Source: Planctomycetota bacterium
Lineage (GTDB): Bacteria; Planctomycetota; UBA1135
DNA: 17,474 nt
Direction of reading: 5' to 3'
NCBI GenBank assembly: GCA_022447335.1
Contig: JAKVCF010000037.1
Coordinates: forward strand, 1 to 17,474
Made by a program: the position numbers and the translations under genes. This document shows, in pieces, positions 1 to 6,862 of this stretch. The notes beneath the pieces are model-generated. The model had not been told where the DNA came from and did not search any database. It worked only from the letters and a program-made list of their open reading frames with translations. How positions within the stretch are numbered: position 1 is the stretch's first letter; each line of letters begins with the position of its first letter.

Positions 1-339
1 CAAGAACTCTGACTCGCCGGTGCGAAACAGGCGACGACCGACGGCAACCTCGCCACCAGCCTCAACAACCTCCCCCTGATCATCGCCAAGGACAATCTCC
101 ACCATCGCGTAGGGAGCGCCCTGCCGCCCTTCGGCTCCCTTAAAGATCACGTCTTCCATTGCGTCAGCGCGCAGCGCTTTAGCCGAGCGTTCACCCATGA
201 CCCACAGCAGCGCGTCCACGACGTTTGACTTGCCGCACCCATTAGGCCCGACGATGCCAGTCAATCCGCGCTGCACGGGAACTACCGTGCGTTCAGCGAA
301 AGATTTGAATCCTTCTAATTCGATCCGTTTGAGGTACAT
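1..339 (-). CDS. smc: Chromosome segregation protein SMC, N-terminal part (runs off window)
   Basis: Encodes the first 113 residues of an SMC ATPase, which as a homodimer with ScpA/ScpB condenses and organises the chromosome. The start MYLKRIELEGFKSF is the classic SMC opening, followed by the Walker A loop GPNGCGKSN at about residues 31-39 and the family stretch WVMGERSAKALR ending in MEDVIFKGAEGR. The coiled coil, hinge and C-terminal Walker B/signature half lie beyond the left edge. The ATG at 339 is fixed by this conserved opening. It lies 13 bases after the stop of the ATP-cone gene, so it is probably the continuing tail of the same operon. There is no Shine-Dalgarno sequence before it; the bases just upstream read CACCTCCT in the mRNA sense, which is the anti-Shine-Dalgarno sequence itself. 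Identification is secure. Confidence 0.96.
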   Translation of the reverse strand, partial: MYLKRIELEGFKSFAERTVVPVQRGLTGIVGPNGCGKSNVVDALLWVMGERSAKALRADAMEDVIFKGAEGRQGAPYAMVEIVLGDDQGEVVEAGGEVAVGRRLFRTGESEFL

Positions 340-352
340 CAGGAGGTGCTGA

Positions 353-2017
353 CTAGGAGCCAGCGAGATCTGAAGGTTTCGGAATGTGGCGATGCCAACT
401 CACTTCTTCAAGCGCAGCCGCGGCTGGAAATTCAAGCCACGGCGCAGCGTGAAAGGCAGCCGGAACTGGCAAACCGCTCTCGGAACGCAAGCTCCAATCG
501 CAATCGTACGCCTTTTCAGGCGGCAAGCCGTCAAGTTCGGCGAGACGCATCCCAGTAGGGCCAGGATGCGGCGGGGCAGCATGCTCCAGACGCAGCCCTG
601 CATCAGTCGCACAGCGATCAAAGAGGCTCCGCACGGTCAAGACCGCACGGCGCACACGATCGCCGGCAAGGCTTTCGCCCGGAAAGAGCGTCTGCATCGA
701 GGCTGCCAATCCGCCTGGAAGCAAACAGACTCGCGCGTGCTCGACTGCTCCGGCGCGACGCGCTAACGCTTGCAACGAGCGACAAGCTAACTCAACCGAC
801 TCCCTCAGCTCTTCCTGGAACTCGGGACCCTGCCAAGAGCCCGCCTCCAGTGCGGCACGCGCCAGGTTGACGACTGCACAACTCTGCACCACTTCCAATC
901 GACGCTCTTCGATTGTCGGCAAGCGGCGTGGCGGCGACCAGGAAAGTACCACGCGTTGCGTGCCTGCAAGCAATGCCTGCATATCCCTGGCTCCGTGCGC
1001 AAAACTGGCCGCCGGAATCTGGACCCAATGCCCAGCTTCGGCCCAGTTAGCAGCCAACGTCAAATCGTTAGTCGTCAGGCGCAGACGTTGAGTGGGACCC
1101 TGTAGCCAGCGCGGAGCTTCGACCGTAACACGACCCCAATCAACCCCGCGCGGGGCGAAGATCTGCAGTTCACGTGCGGTGCTCTGCTCGACACGTACCC
1201 GATCCCAAAAATCTTGCTCGCCTTCTTCGGGCTGGCGCCGCAGCAACACACGAACTGGCCTTAACCAGTCACCGAGCATCGGCAGCGCAAACATGCCAAG
1301 CGCAAGCCCTTCGGACTGCGGGCCAGATAGCACCTCTTCCACAGCAAAACGCGCTAGCAATTCTTCACCAAGCGCCGGTCGCGGATCCTGCCCTTCCGGG
1401 CCCACTTGCGGGGCACCAAAGACACTGGGCAGGCAGTCACCGCCCAGCCAAGCGCGCAGCTCGCGACGATCCACACCGACGAACTCCGTTGACAAGGGGT
1501 CCGAACGCAACCCAAGCGAACGACATTCATTGTCCGCCATCGAAGAAACCAGTCGCCCCGTGACGTGGCTGAGATCCGCCATCACCAGACGCCGCTCGAC
1601 TAGGGCAGCCACACGACGCGCCGTCGCGCTTTCGAGGTAACGATCGCGCACTAAAGATAATGCCAGGCGCCCACGATCCCAAGGACGGGTGCGCGCATCA
1701 CGACCCTGGCGTGTATGGACGCGGAGCTTGGCAACCGCGCGCTCTACTGCACGACGAAAACTACGAAAAGCGCGCGCTGCATCATCGAGGCCGCAGCTGC
1801 GCAAGGTCTTTACTACAAGACGCGCAACCTCAGTTGTCTCAACCGCTTCTTCACGTGGGCCCAGCTGCACGCGAATCGATTCCACCATCTGCTCAGCCCA
1901 ACCGTCATCCGGCAGCGCATCGTCAACCGCAGCACGCAACGAATCCGCAAGACGCGGGCCGTCAAAGGACTCTTCTGAGCCGTCGCGTTTACGAACTCGG
2001 GAAACCAGGCGGGGCAT
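353..2017 (-). CDS. ATP-cone protein with degenerate ribonucleotide-reductase-like body
   Basis: A 554-residue protein. Residues 1-100 form an ATP-cone (opening RLVSRVRKRDGSEESFDG, ending ARAFRSFRRAVERAV), the nucleotide-sensing domain of ribonucleotide reductases and NrdR. Residues 112-170 (from PWDRGRLALSL to NECRSLGL) resemble the second helical module seen near the N-terminus of class III-type reductase homologues. The rest recalls the reductase barrel only faintly: VVNLARAALEAG near 382-393, GLAASMQTLFPGESL near 436-450 and MRLAELDGL near 490-498. No CxxC zinc site and no glycyl-radical RVCGY motif is present at the C-terminus, so it probably does not catalyse reduction. The ATG at 2017 is preferred over an in-frame start at 2110 because it begins directly at the ATP-cone and has AAGGAA six bases upstream. 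It overlaps nrdR by 29 bases. The ATP-cone call is firm; the reductase-like reading and any regulatory or dNTP-sensing role are inference. Confidence 0.8.
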   Translation of the reverse strand: MPRLVSRVRKRDGSEESFDGPRLADSLRAAVDDALPDDGWAEQMVESIRVQLGPREEAVETTEVARLVVKTLRSCGLDDAARAFRSFRRAVERAVAKLRVHTRQGRDARTRPWDRGRLALSLVRDRYLESATARRVAALVERRLVMADLSHVTGRLVSSMADNECRSLGLRSDPLSTEFVGVDRRELRAWLGGDCLPSVFGAPQVGPEGQDPRPALGEELLARFAVEEVLSGPQSEGLALGMFALPMLGDWLRPVRVLLRRQPEEGEQDFWDRVRVEQSTARELQIFAPRGVDWGRVTVEAPRWLQGPTQRLRLTTNDLTLAANWAEAGHWVQIPAASFAHGARDMQALLAGTQRVVLSWSPPRRLPTIEERRLEVVQSCAVVNLARAALEAGSWQGPEFQEELRESVELACRSLQALARRAGAVEHARVCLLPGGLAASMQTLFPGESLAGDRVRRAVLTVRSLFDRCATDAGLRLEHAAPPHPGPTGMRLAELDGLPPEKAYDCDWSLRSESGLPVPAAFHAAPWLEFPAAAALEEVSWHRHIPKPSDLAGS

Positions 2018-2474
2018 GTGCAGTTCCTTCGAGGAAAGGGCGCAGCTCTTCGATGAACTGCTGAACATCTTTGAACTCACGATAGACGGAGGCGAATCGC
2101 ACGTAAGCAACCTGATCGAGGCCCTTTAACTCGTCCATGACAAGTTGGCCAATGTACTTCGAACCAACTTCCCGATCGAACATCTCGGTCAAGCTGCGTT
2201 CGATACGCGTCGTGATCTGCTCCAAATCTTCCAGCGACACAGGCCGCTTCTCGCATGCTTTAAGCAAACCTTTCAGTATCTGGCTGCGATCAAAGGGAAC
2301 ACGCGAACCATCTTTCTTGACCACGCGCAACGGAGTCTCCTCCATACGCTCATAGGTCGTAAAGCGGCGACCGCAGTCCAGACATTCGCGACGCCGGCGA
2401 ATAGAGAATCCGTCGGCGGAAGAGCGAGAGTCGATGACGCGACCGTTATCGGCCTTGCAGTAGGGACAGCGCAA
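1989..2474 (-). CDS. nrdR: Transcriptional repressor NrdR
   Basis: A 161-residue NrdR, close to the family's usual 150-160. NrdR senses ATP/dATP and represses ribonucleotide reductase operons by binding NrdR boxes. Visible parts are the zinc ribbon (C3, C6, C31, C34 in CPYC and CLDC), the conserved SRSSADGFSIRRRREC region, the linker RFTTYER, and an ATP-cone from about residue 49 (VVKKDGSRVPFDRSQI) to 139 (YVRFASVYREF). The start codon is TTG at 2474: the family nearly always begins MRCPxC and no ATG or GTG lies upstream in frame. AGGA sits only two bases before the TTG. It is 83 bases downstream of mnmE and overlaps the next gene by 29 bases, suggesting translational coupling. I saw no obvious NrdR box in the flanking gap. 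Identification is secure. Confidence 0.96.
   Translation of the reverse strand: MRCPYCKADNGRVIDSRSSADGFSIRRRRECLDCGRRFTTYERMEETPLRVVKKDGSRVPFDRSQILKGLLKACEKRPVSLEDLEQITTRIERSLTEMFDREVGSKYIGQLVMDELKGLDQVAYVRFASVYREFKDVQQFIEELRPFLEGTAHAPPGFPSS
2024..2029 (-). promoter_or_regulatory. Shine-Dalgarno site for the ATP-cone gene
   Basis: AAGGAA on the minus strand ends six bases before the ATG at 2017, inside the end of nrdR. It decides the start of the ATP-cone gene and is one of the few good ribosome binding sites in the window. Confidence 0.6.
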
Positions 2475-2557
2475 ATTCCTAGGGGTTGTGGTGTGCCCCG
2501 GGTCGACCCATTTTCTACCACAAGAGCTCGTGGTGTTTCCAACCCTCGTTCTGCACT

Positions 2558-3949
2558 CTACTTGCCGACACAGAAACTTGAGAATAGCTGATCAAGTAAA
2601 TCCTCAGGAGTGAACTCGCCAACCAGCTCGGCGATAGCCCCCATCGCGTTGCGAAGCTCCTCGGCAACCAGATCCTGATGCCCCCCCACCGCATCCCACT
2701 TACCGGCGGCATCGACCGCTTCCGCGGCGCGGCGCAGCGCCTGCTGATGCCGCACGCTGGCCCGGGCCGCCGCCCGGCGGTCCCTAGCCTGTAAATCGGC
2801 CACGGCAGCTACCTCGCGCCGCAACGCGTCCAACCCCTGATCCTTTTCAGCAGAGATCCAGAGTACAGATCCGCGCTCAGCGGCACGACGCACCACCGCA
2901 TCTGCGATCGCGCGCGGCCGATCCGACTTGGCAAATAATACACAGCAAGGTGTCGCCACCATGCGGCAGGCCAGCAGATCGGCATGCGGATCACTTGCAT
3001 CCACCACCTCGAGCACCAGATCAAAGTGATCAAAGTGACGCGCTCGATCCTGCGCGGCTGAGTCACGAGCGTCCAAAGCTTCCACGGAACGCCCCGGGCC
3101 ATCAGCCAGCCACCACTCGGGCCCCTCGTGGCCCTCATGAGCCCATGGAGCCTCAAGTCGATCGCGTGTCGTGCCCTGTTCATCAGCCACGATTGCGGTG
3201 GCCCCCGTCAGGCGGCGGAAAAGCGCTGTCTTTCCCGCATTCGGTTCACCGATCAGGCCGATCCGAAAGCGTCCATGCGTGCGTGCCGAGCGCCCCTGCT
3301 CTTCCGCCTGGCCACGTGCGATAGCTTCTTTTGCGGTCGCCAGCGTGGCTTCGATCTCGCCGGGCTGTAAATCCTGAGAATCGCCTTCTTCGAAGTCGAG
3401 TCCGGCTTCGATTTGCACCATTGCATCAGTAAGCGCATCGCGAGCCACCTGCAAGTCTCCCGCTAGGGCACCAGTGAGCAAAGCGGCAGCGGCTAGCGCC
3501 TCGGCGGCATCCTGCGATTGCACCAAAGCCTGCACCGCCTCAGCCTGGGTCAGATCAAGCACACCGGATAAAAAAGCGCGGCGCGTGAATTCGCCAGGCT
3601 CGGCTGCACGGACCCCCTCAACCTCGAGAAGCGCGGCCTCAAATGCACGCACTATGGGCAACGAACCCAGTAGGTGGAACTCGAGAAGATCTTCCCCCGT
3701 TGCAGAGCGCGGCCCTGGAAAATTCCAGAGCTGCACAGCCACCAAAAGGCCGTCAGCCCAATCGAAAGATCGCTCGATCACCCCACGCGCCGCCAAATCA
3801 AAAGCAAACAACCCACGCAGCGAAGGATGCGCTTGAGCGGCCTCGGCCACCTGACGCATATCTGGCACTGAAAGTCGAAGAACTGCCCGCTCGGCCGCAA
3901 GCGGCGCCGTTGCCAGCGCCACGATCGCGTCCGCTCGCGAATCTTGCAC
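2558..3949 (-). CDS. mnmE: tRNA modification GTPase MnmE (TrmE), divergent
   Basis: A 463-residue MnmE, usual length about 450-460. With MnmG it installs the carboxymethylaminomethyl group on wobble uridine 34 of certain tRNAs, using a formyl-tetrahydrofolate-derived carbon. Conserved: PGEFTRRAFLSGVLDLTQAEAV (residues 118-139, helical domain), G1 loop GEPNAGKT (234-241) with the potassium-binding Asn, G2 GTTRD (259-263), G4 AKSD (340-343) and the essential C-terminal FCVGK (459-463). Divergent: G3 is DGPG (283-286) instead of DTAG, no glutamate aligns simply with the catalytic switch II residue, and the N-terminal folate-binding region lacks the usual HGHGG (here HLLGS, 92-96) and GRGAVGIVRISG-type start. 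It begins with GTG at 3949, four bases after the yidC stop, with no clear ribosome site, so it is probably coupled to yidC. Confidence 0.93.
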   Translation of the reverse strand: MQDSRADAIVALATAPLAAERAVLRLSVPDMRQVAEAAQAHPSLRGLFAFDLAARGVIERSFDWADGLLVAVQLWNFPGPRSATGEDLLEFHLLGSLPIVRAFEAALLEVEGVRAAEPGEFTRRAFLSGVLDLTQAEAVQALVQSQDAAEALAAAALLTGALAGDLQVARDALTDAMVQIEAGLDFEEGDSQDLQPGEIEATLATAKEAIARGQAEEQGRSARTHGRFRIGLIGEPNAGKTALFRRLTGATAIVADEQGTTRDRLEAPWAHEGHEGPEWWLADGPGRSVEALDARDSAAQDRARHFDHFDLVLEVVDASDPHADLLACRMVATPCCVLFAKSDRPRAIADAVVRRAAERGSVLWISAEKDQGLDALRREVAAVADLQARDRRAAARASVRHQQALRRAAEAVDAAGKWDAVGGHQDLVAEELRNAMGAIAELVGEFTPEDLLDQLFSSFCVGK

Positions 3950-3953
3950 GATT

Positions 3954-5963
3954 CTAGCCAGTCACCGCCTCACTCGAAGGCGGCCCGACAGGCCATTTCT
4001 TCTTAATGACCTTCGCCTCGAAGATGCCGATGAGTGACGAAGTGATCATGTACAGCGACAAACCTGCCGCGTAGTTGTAAAGCATCACACCAAACAGAAT
4101 CGGCATGAAAGTCATAATCTTCTGCATCTGCGCTGCATTCGGGTCGGCTGGTTTCGGCATCGACTTTTGGTGCGCGATCCAAACGATCACCATTATGATC
4201 GGTAGCAAGTTAAAGCTAGTAACAGCGTTCAGTGGAAAAAATCCTGCAAGCGGAGCACTAAACTCGATTAGCGCATCAGGACGCGACAGATCATCGATCC
4301 ACCCAGCAAAAGGCTGATGACGCAAATCTGTCGCCGATCGCAGAGCTGCGAACAGGCCAATGAAGATTGGCATTTGCAAGAAAATCGGCAGGCATCCGCC
4401 CAAGGGCGGCGTGACCTGATGCTGCTTGTACAGCTTCATGGTTTCTTCCTGCTTCTTACGCGGATCGTCCTTGCACCGCTTATTGATCTTATCCAGCAGC
4501 GGCTTAACCTTCTGCATCTTGACCTGATACTCGGCCATCTTCAGCTGCGAACGACGATTTAGTGGCATGAGCGCGCCACGCACCAGCACTGTCAAAAGAA
4601 TGATTGCCACACCCCAGTTGCCAGCCATGCCGTAGAAGAAGTCGAGTAGCGCCATAATCCCAGGCGCAACCCAACTGGTCAGGAACATCTTGTAGAAAAA
4701 AGAACTGCCATAGTCAGCAGCATCCGGAATCGAAGCCAACGCACCATAGTCCTTCAGGATGCGGTTAACCTTCGGGCCGACATACCACTGAAAGGATGCT
4801 CGTGCCGCAGGGTCACCCGGCCGCGAAATATGCATCAGGAAGTCGCCAGCGATGGACGTGCGCTTCCAATACGGCCCCTGGTACCACCGCCCGTTGCGAA
4901 GACTGACAGCCTGCACACGGCCATTTAGGTCAGCCCGAATGTTCTGCACCTCAGTTGTAGCTAGCCCCAATTTCTCTGCAAGCTCGACAACCTCCGGACG
5001 GCGACCCAGCTCGCCGGTCATCGCAAGCTCGGTACTACCTACAAGGCGATAGCGCTCCTGCCGCCCTTCGTCGAGACCGTAAAGAATGTCGGCTTCACGC
5101 GCTGTATCGTCATAAAGCGCTTCGGCGACAGCCCCGCGGAAGTTCCCGTCGAGAGGGCGTAATGCCGACAGGAAGTACTTCGACCCCTCGACCACAAAGC
5201 CAAGGTCCGCACGCCAGCGGGCAGCAGCATCCCGGCGCTGATTACTCGGCAGGTCCCCTTTCGGGAAGTACTGCTCGAAGTCATCGACCACCCCACTTTG
5301 CATGATGCCGACCGCGGCATAAGGGTTCGGGTAGAAGCTGTCAGGCTCGCGCACCATGCCGCCGCCTGTACCCAAACGCATCGAAAGATCTTGCCCGGTC
5401 AACTGATCGGTTTCGGCGTCGGCAAAGACCTCGACATCGAAGTGGTATACCCCTTGCGGGAGACTCACCTGCTTCAAGAAACTGATGCCACTTTCCGTGT
5501 TCGCGCGGAACTGTAGCGTGCTTCCATCGACTCTCGCAAACTCCCAGTTCACCGCATCCAAGCTTGTACCCAACCGCCCTTCAGCCTCGACCATGCGCAG
5601 ACCAAGGCGCTTGCGATAGTAGAGCGGCGAATCCGGCGCGTCTTCCGCCGGAGGCATCCCGCGTTGCGCACGAAAAACTACCAGCTGGTCGCTTTCTGTC
5701 GGCTCATGGTCGGTCACCTTCGAGGTCGTAAATCCCTTGAGACGGATCTCCAGGCAACCCGCTCCCTCGGTAGTCCATTCGGAATAGAGTAAGTCGTTCT
5801 CCAGTACAACCGTCTGAGCCCTACCCTCCGCCGAGGTAAAAACCTCCGGACGGAAATCGGTGTTGACCTCGTTCGGGTTGCCCTGATCGGGCGAACAGGC
5901 GCGGAACAGGAGCCAGGCGATGATCGCCCAGAGCCCGAGCGTCAGCAGCGTTCGGAAATTCAT
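3954..5963 (-). CDS. yidC: Membrane protein insertase YidC
   Basis: A 669-residue YidC of the Gram-negative type, which inserts and folds inner-membrane proteins alone or with SecYEG. Residues 5-20 form the N-terminal membrane anchor, about 40-410 the periplasmic beta domain, and 420-655 the conserved five-helix insertase core. The core shows the functional arginine (R462 in VLVRGALMPLNRRSQLKM), a cytoplasmic helical hairpin (about 475-520, rich in K and ending HQVTPPLGGCLPIFLQMP), and last helices around 583-598 and 615-650. The tail KVIKKKW is basic, as expected. At 669 residues it is longer than the E. coli protein (548), mainly in the periplasmic domain. The ATG at 5963 begins three bases after the phosphoesterase stop. 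The common rnpA-yidC neighbourhood is absent; the link to mnmE downstream is retained. Confidence 0.96.
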   Translation of the reverse strand: MNFRTLLTLGLWAIIAWLLFRACSPDQGNPNEVNTDFRPEVFTSAEGRAQTVVLENDLLYSEWTTEGAGCLEIRLKGFTTSKVTDHEPTESDQLVVFRAQRGMPPAEDAPDSPLYYRKRLGLRMVEAEGRLGTSLDAVNWEFARVDGSTLQFRANTESGISFLKQVSLPQGVYHFDVEVFADAETDQLTGQDLSMRLGTGGGMVREPDSFYPNPYAAVGIMQSGVVDDFEQYFPKGDLPSNQRRDAAARWRADLGFVVEGSKYFLSALRPLDGNFRGAVAEALYDDTAREADILYGLDEGRQERYRLVGSTELAMTGELGRRPEVVELAEKLGLATTEVQNIRADLNGRVQAVSLRNGRWYQGPYWKRTSIAGDFLMHISRPGDPAARASFQWYVGPKVNRILKDYGALASIPDAADYGSSFFYKMFLTSWVAPGIMALLDFFYGMAGNWGVAIILLTVLVRGALMPLNRRSQLKMAEYQVKMQKVKPLLDKINKRCKDDPRKKQEETMKLYKQHQVTPPLGGCLPIFLQMPIFIGLFAALRSATDLRHQPFAGWIDDLSRPDALIEFSAPLAGFFPLNAVTSFNLLPIIMVIVWIAHQKSMPKPADPNAAQMQKIMTFMPILFGVMLYNYAAGLSLYMITSSLIGIFEAKVIKKKWPVGPPSSEAVTG

Positions 5964-5966
5964 GGG

Positions 5967-6734
5967 TTATCTGCCGACAAGCAGTCGGCTGCTTAGCGTC
6001 TCCGGCAGATCCGGTATCGCTGCAATCTTGGCACTGGCCGCCTCGACATCGTACTCGAGTCGACGCCAACGCACACTCTCACCGTCAAACAAAGCGTAAG
6101 CAAGACGCTTATCAGAATCACGAGGTTGTCCAACCGACCCTACATTGATCAGGTAACGGCGACCCACCTCGAGTTGGAGCACGGCGTCGTGCCCCTCGGC
6201 TCTATGAAAACCCTCCCCCTCGACGAACCAACCGGGGTGGTGGGTGTGGCCATAAAAGGTCAGGCGATGCAGAGCCTTGTCAAAGTTTGCCTGCAGTCGC
6301 TTATGTTCTGCAGGCAAGTTGGGCATCAGGTACTCGGCCAGGGGTTCGCAGGGACTCGCATGCACGATATGCACTGCCTCGGTGCCCGCCGGCTCGAGTT
6401 CCATCTCCGGTCGCAACTCACCCAGCCAATCCCAGATCGCCCAATGCTCTTCGCTCTCGGGATCCAAAGCACGGCGCGTCCAGTCGATAGCCTGCAGGGC
6501 GCGCTCATGAAAGCCGCGCGCATCACGATCGTCGAGCAAAGCGGCGTCGTGATTACCCTGCAAAGTAACTGCGCAGCGTTTCATAGTCTGCTCACAAACC
6601 TCGCGCGGCGAAGCGCCATAGCCCACCACATCGCCCAGACAGACCACATCGCTGACCCCAAGCGCCTCGAGATCCGCGAAAGTGGCCTCGAGCGCCTCGA
6701 GGTTGGAGTGGAGATCTGAGATGAAGGCGATCAT
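5967..6734 (-). CDS. Calcineurin-like metallophosphoesterase (YfcE/UPF0025-like)
   Basis: A 255-residue soluble protein with the full two-metal phosphoesterase signature: DLHSN at residues 7-11, GDVVGYG at 34-40, GNHD at 60-63, a histidine in HIVHASP (125) and GHTHHP at 162-167. The family hydrolyses phosphodiesters or phosphomonoesters, and some members cleave cyclic nucleotides or diadenosine phosphates; the substrate cannot be read from the sequence. There is no signal peptide, so it is cytoplasmic. It is the first gene of the minus-strand group leading into yidC, mnmE, nrdR and smc, with only three bases between its stop and the yidC start. The ATG at 6734 places the metal-binding strand right at the N-terminus, as is usual. 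AAGG lies one base upstream, too close to be a convincing ribosome site. Confidence 0.9.
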   Translation of the reverse strand: MIAFISDLHSNLEALEATFADLEALGVSDVVCLGDVVGYGASPREVCEQTMKRCAVTLQGNHDAALLDDRDARGFHERALQAIDWTRRALDPESEEHWAIWDWLGELRPEMELEPAGTEAVHIVHASPCEPLAEYLMPNLPAEHKRLQANFDKALHRLTFYGHTHHPGWFVEGEGFHRAEGHDAVLQLEVGRRYLINVGSVGQPRDSDKRLAYALFDGESVRWRRLEYDVEAASAKIAAIPDLPETLSSRLLVGR

Positions 6735-6794
6735 GCCTTATGGGGCCAGTCTGCCCGCAAGGGATTTGCCATTGTCGGGACGCCGGCTCGGCTC

Positions 6795-6821
6795 CGCAAG
6801 CCACGACTGTCATGGCTTCCG
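6795..6821. repeat. Imperfect inverted repeat in the divergent phosphoesterase / parvulin gap
   Basis: Arms CGCAAGCCA (6795-6803) and TGGCTTCCG (6813-6821) are inverse complements with one mismatch and a nine-base spacer. It lies in the 128-base gap between divergently transcribed genes, so it could be an operator or a stem-loop in the parvulin mRNA leader. I found no convincing -35/-10 pair nearby. Confidence 0.4.
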
Positions 6822-6845
6822 CAGACCGATCCGCTGGCCTATCTT

Positions 6846-6851
6846 GGGAGG
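6846..6851 (+). promoter_or_regulatory. Shine-Dalgarno-like site for the parvulin gene
   Basis: GGGAGG is 11 bases before the GTG at 6863 and 20 bases before the ATG at 6872. The spacing favours the GTG, although both are longer than ideal. Confidence 0.45.
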
Positions 6852-6862
6852 CCGTCTGAAAT

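Noticed and set aside
346..558. Plus-strand reading frame preceded by AGGAGGTG
   Set aside because: It lies wholly antisense to the ATP-cone gene, its start is only partly spaced from the SD-like bases, and the residue composition is that of a shadow frame.
1092..1640. 182-residue plus-strand frame rich in Ser/Arg/Pro
   Set aside because: It is antisense to the ATP-cone gene, and its low-complexity composition is typical of a shadow of a GC-rich gene.
2475..2557. Possible NrdR box or operator in the mnmE-nrdR gap
   Set aside because: The only symmetric stretch, around GAGCTC near 2525-2530, is short and does not resemble the A/T-rich NrdR box.
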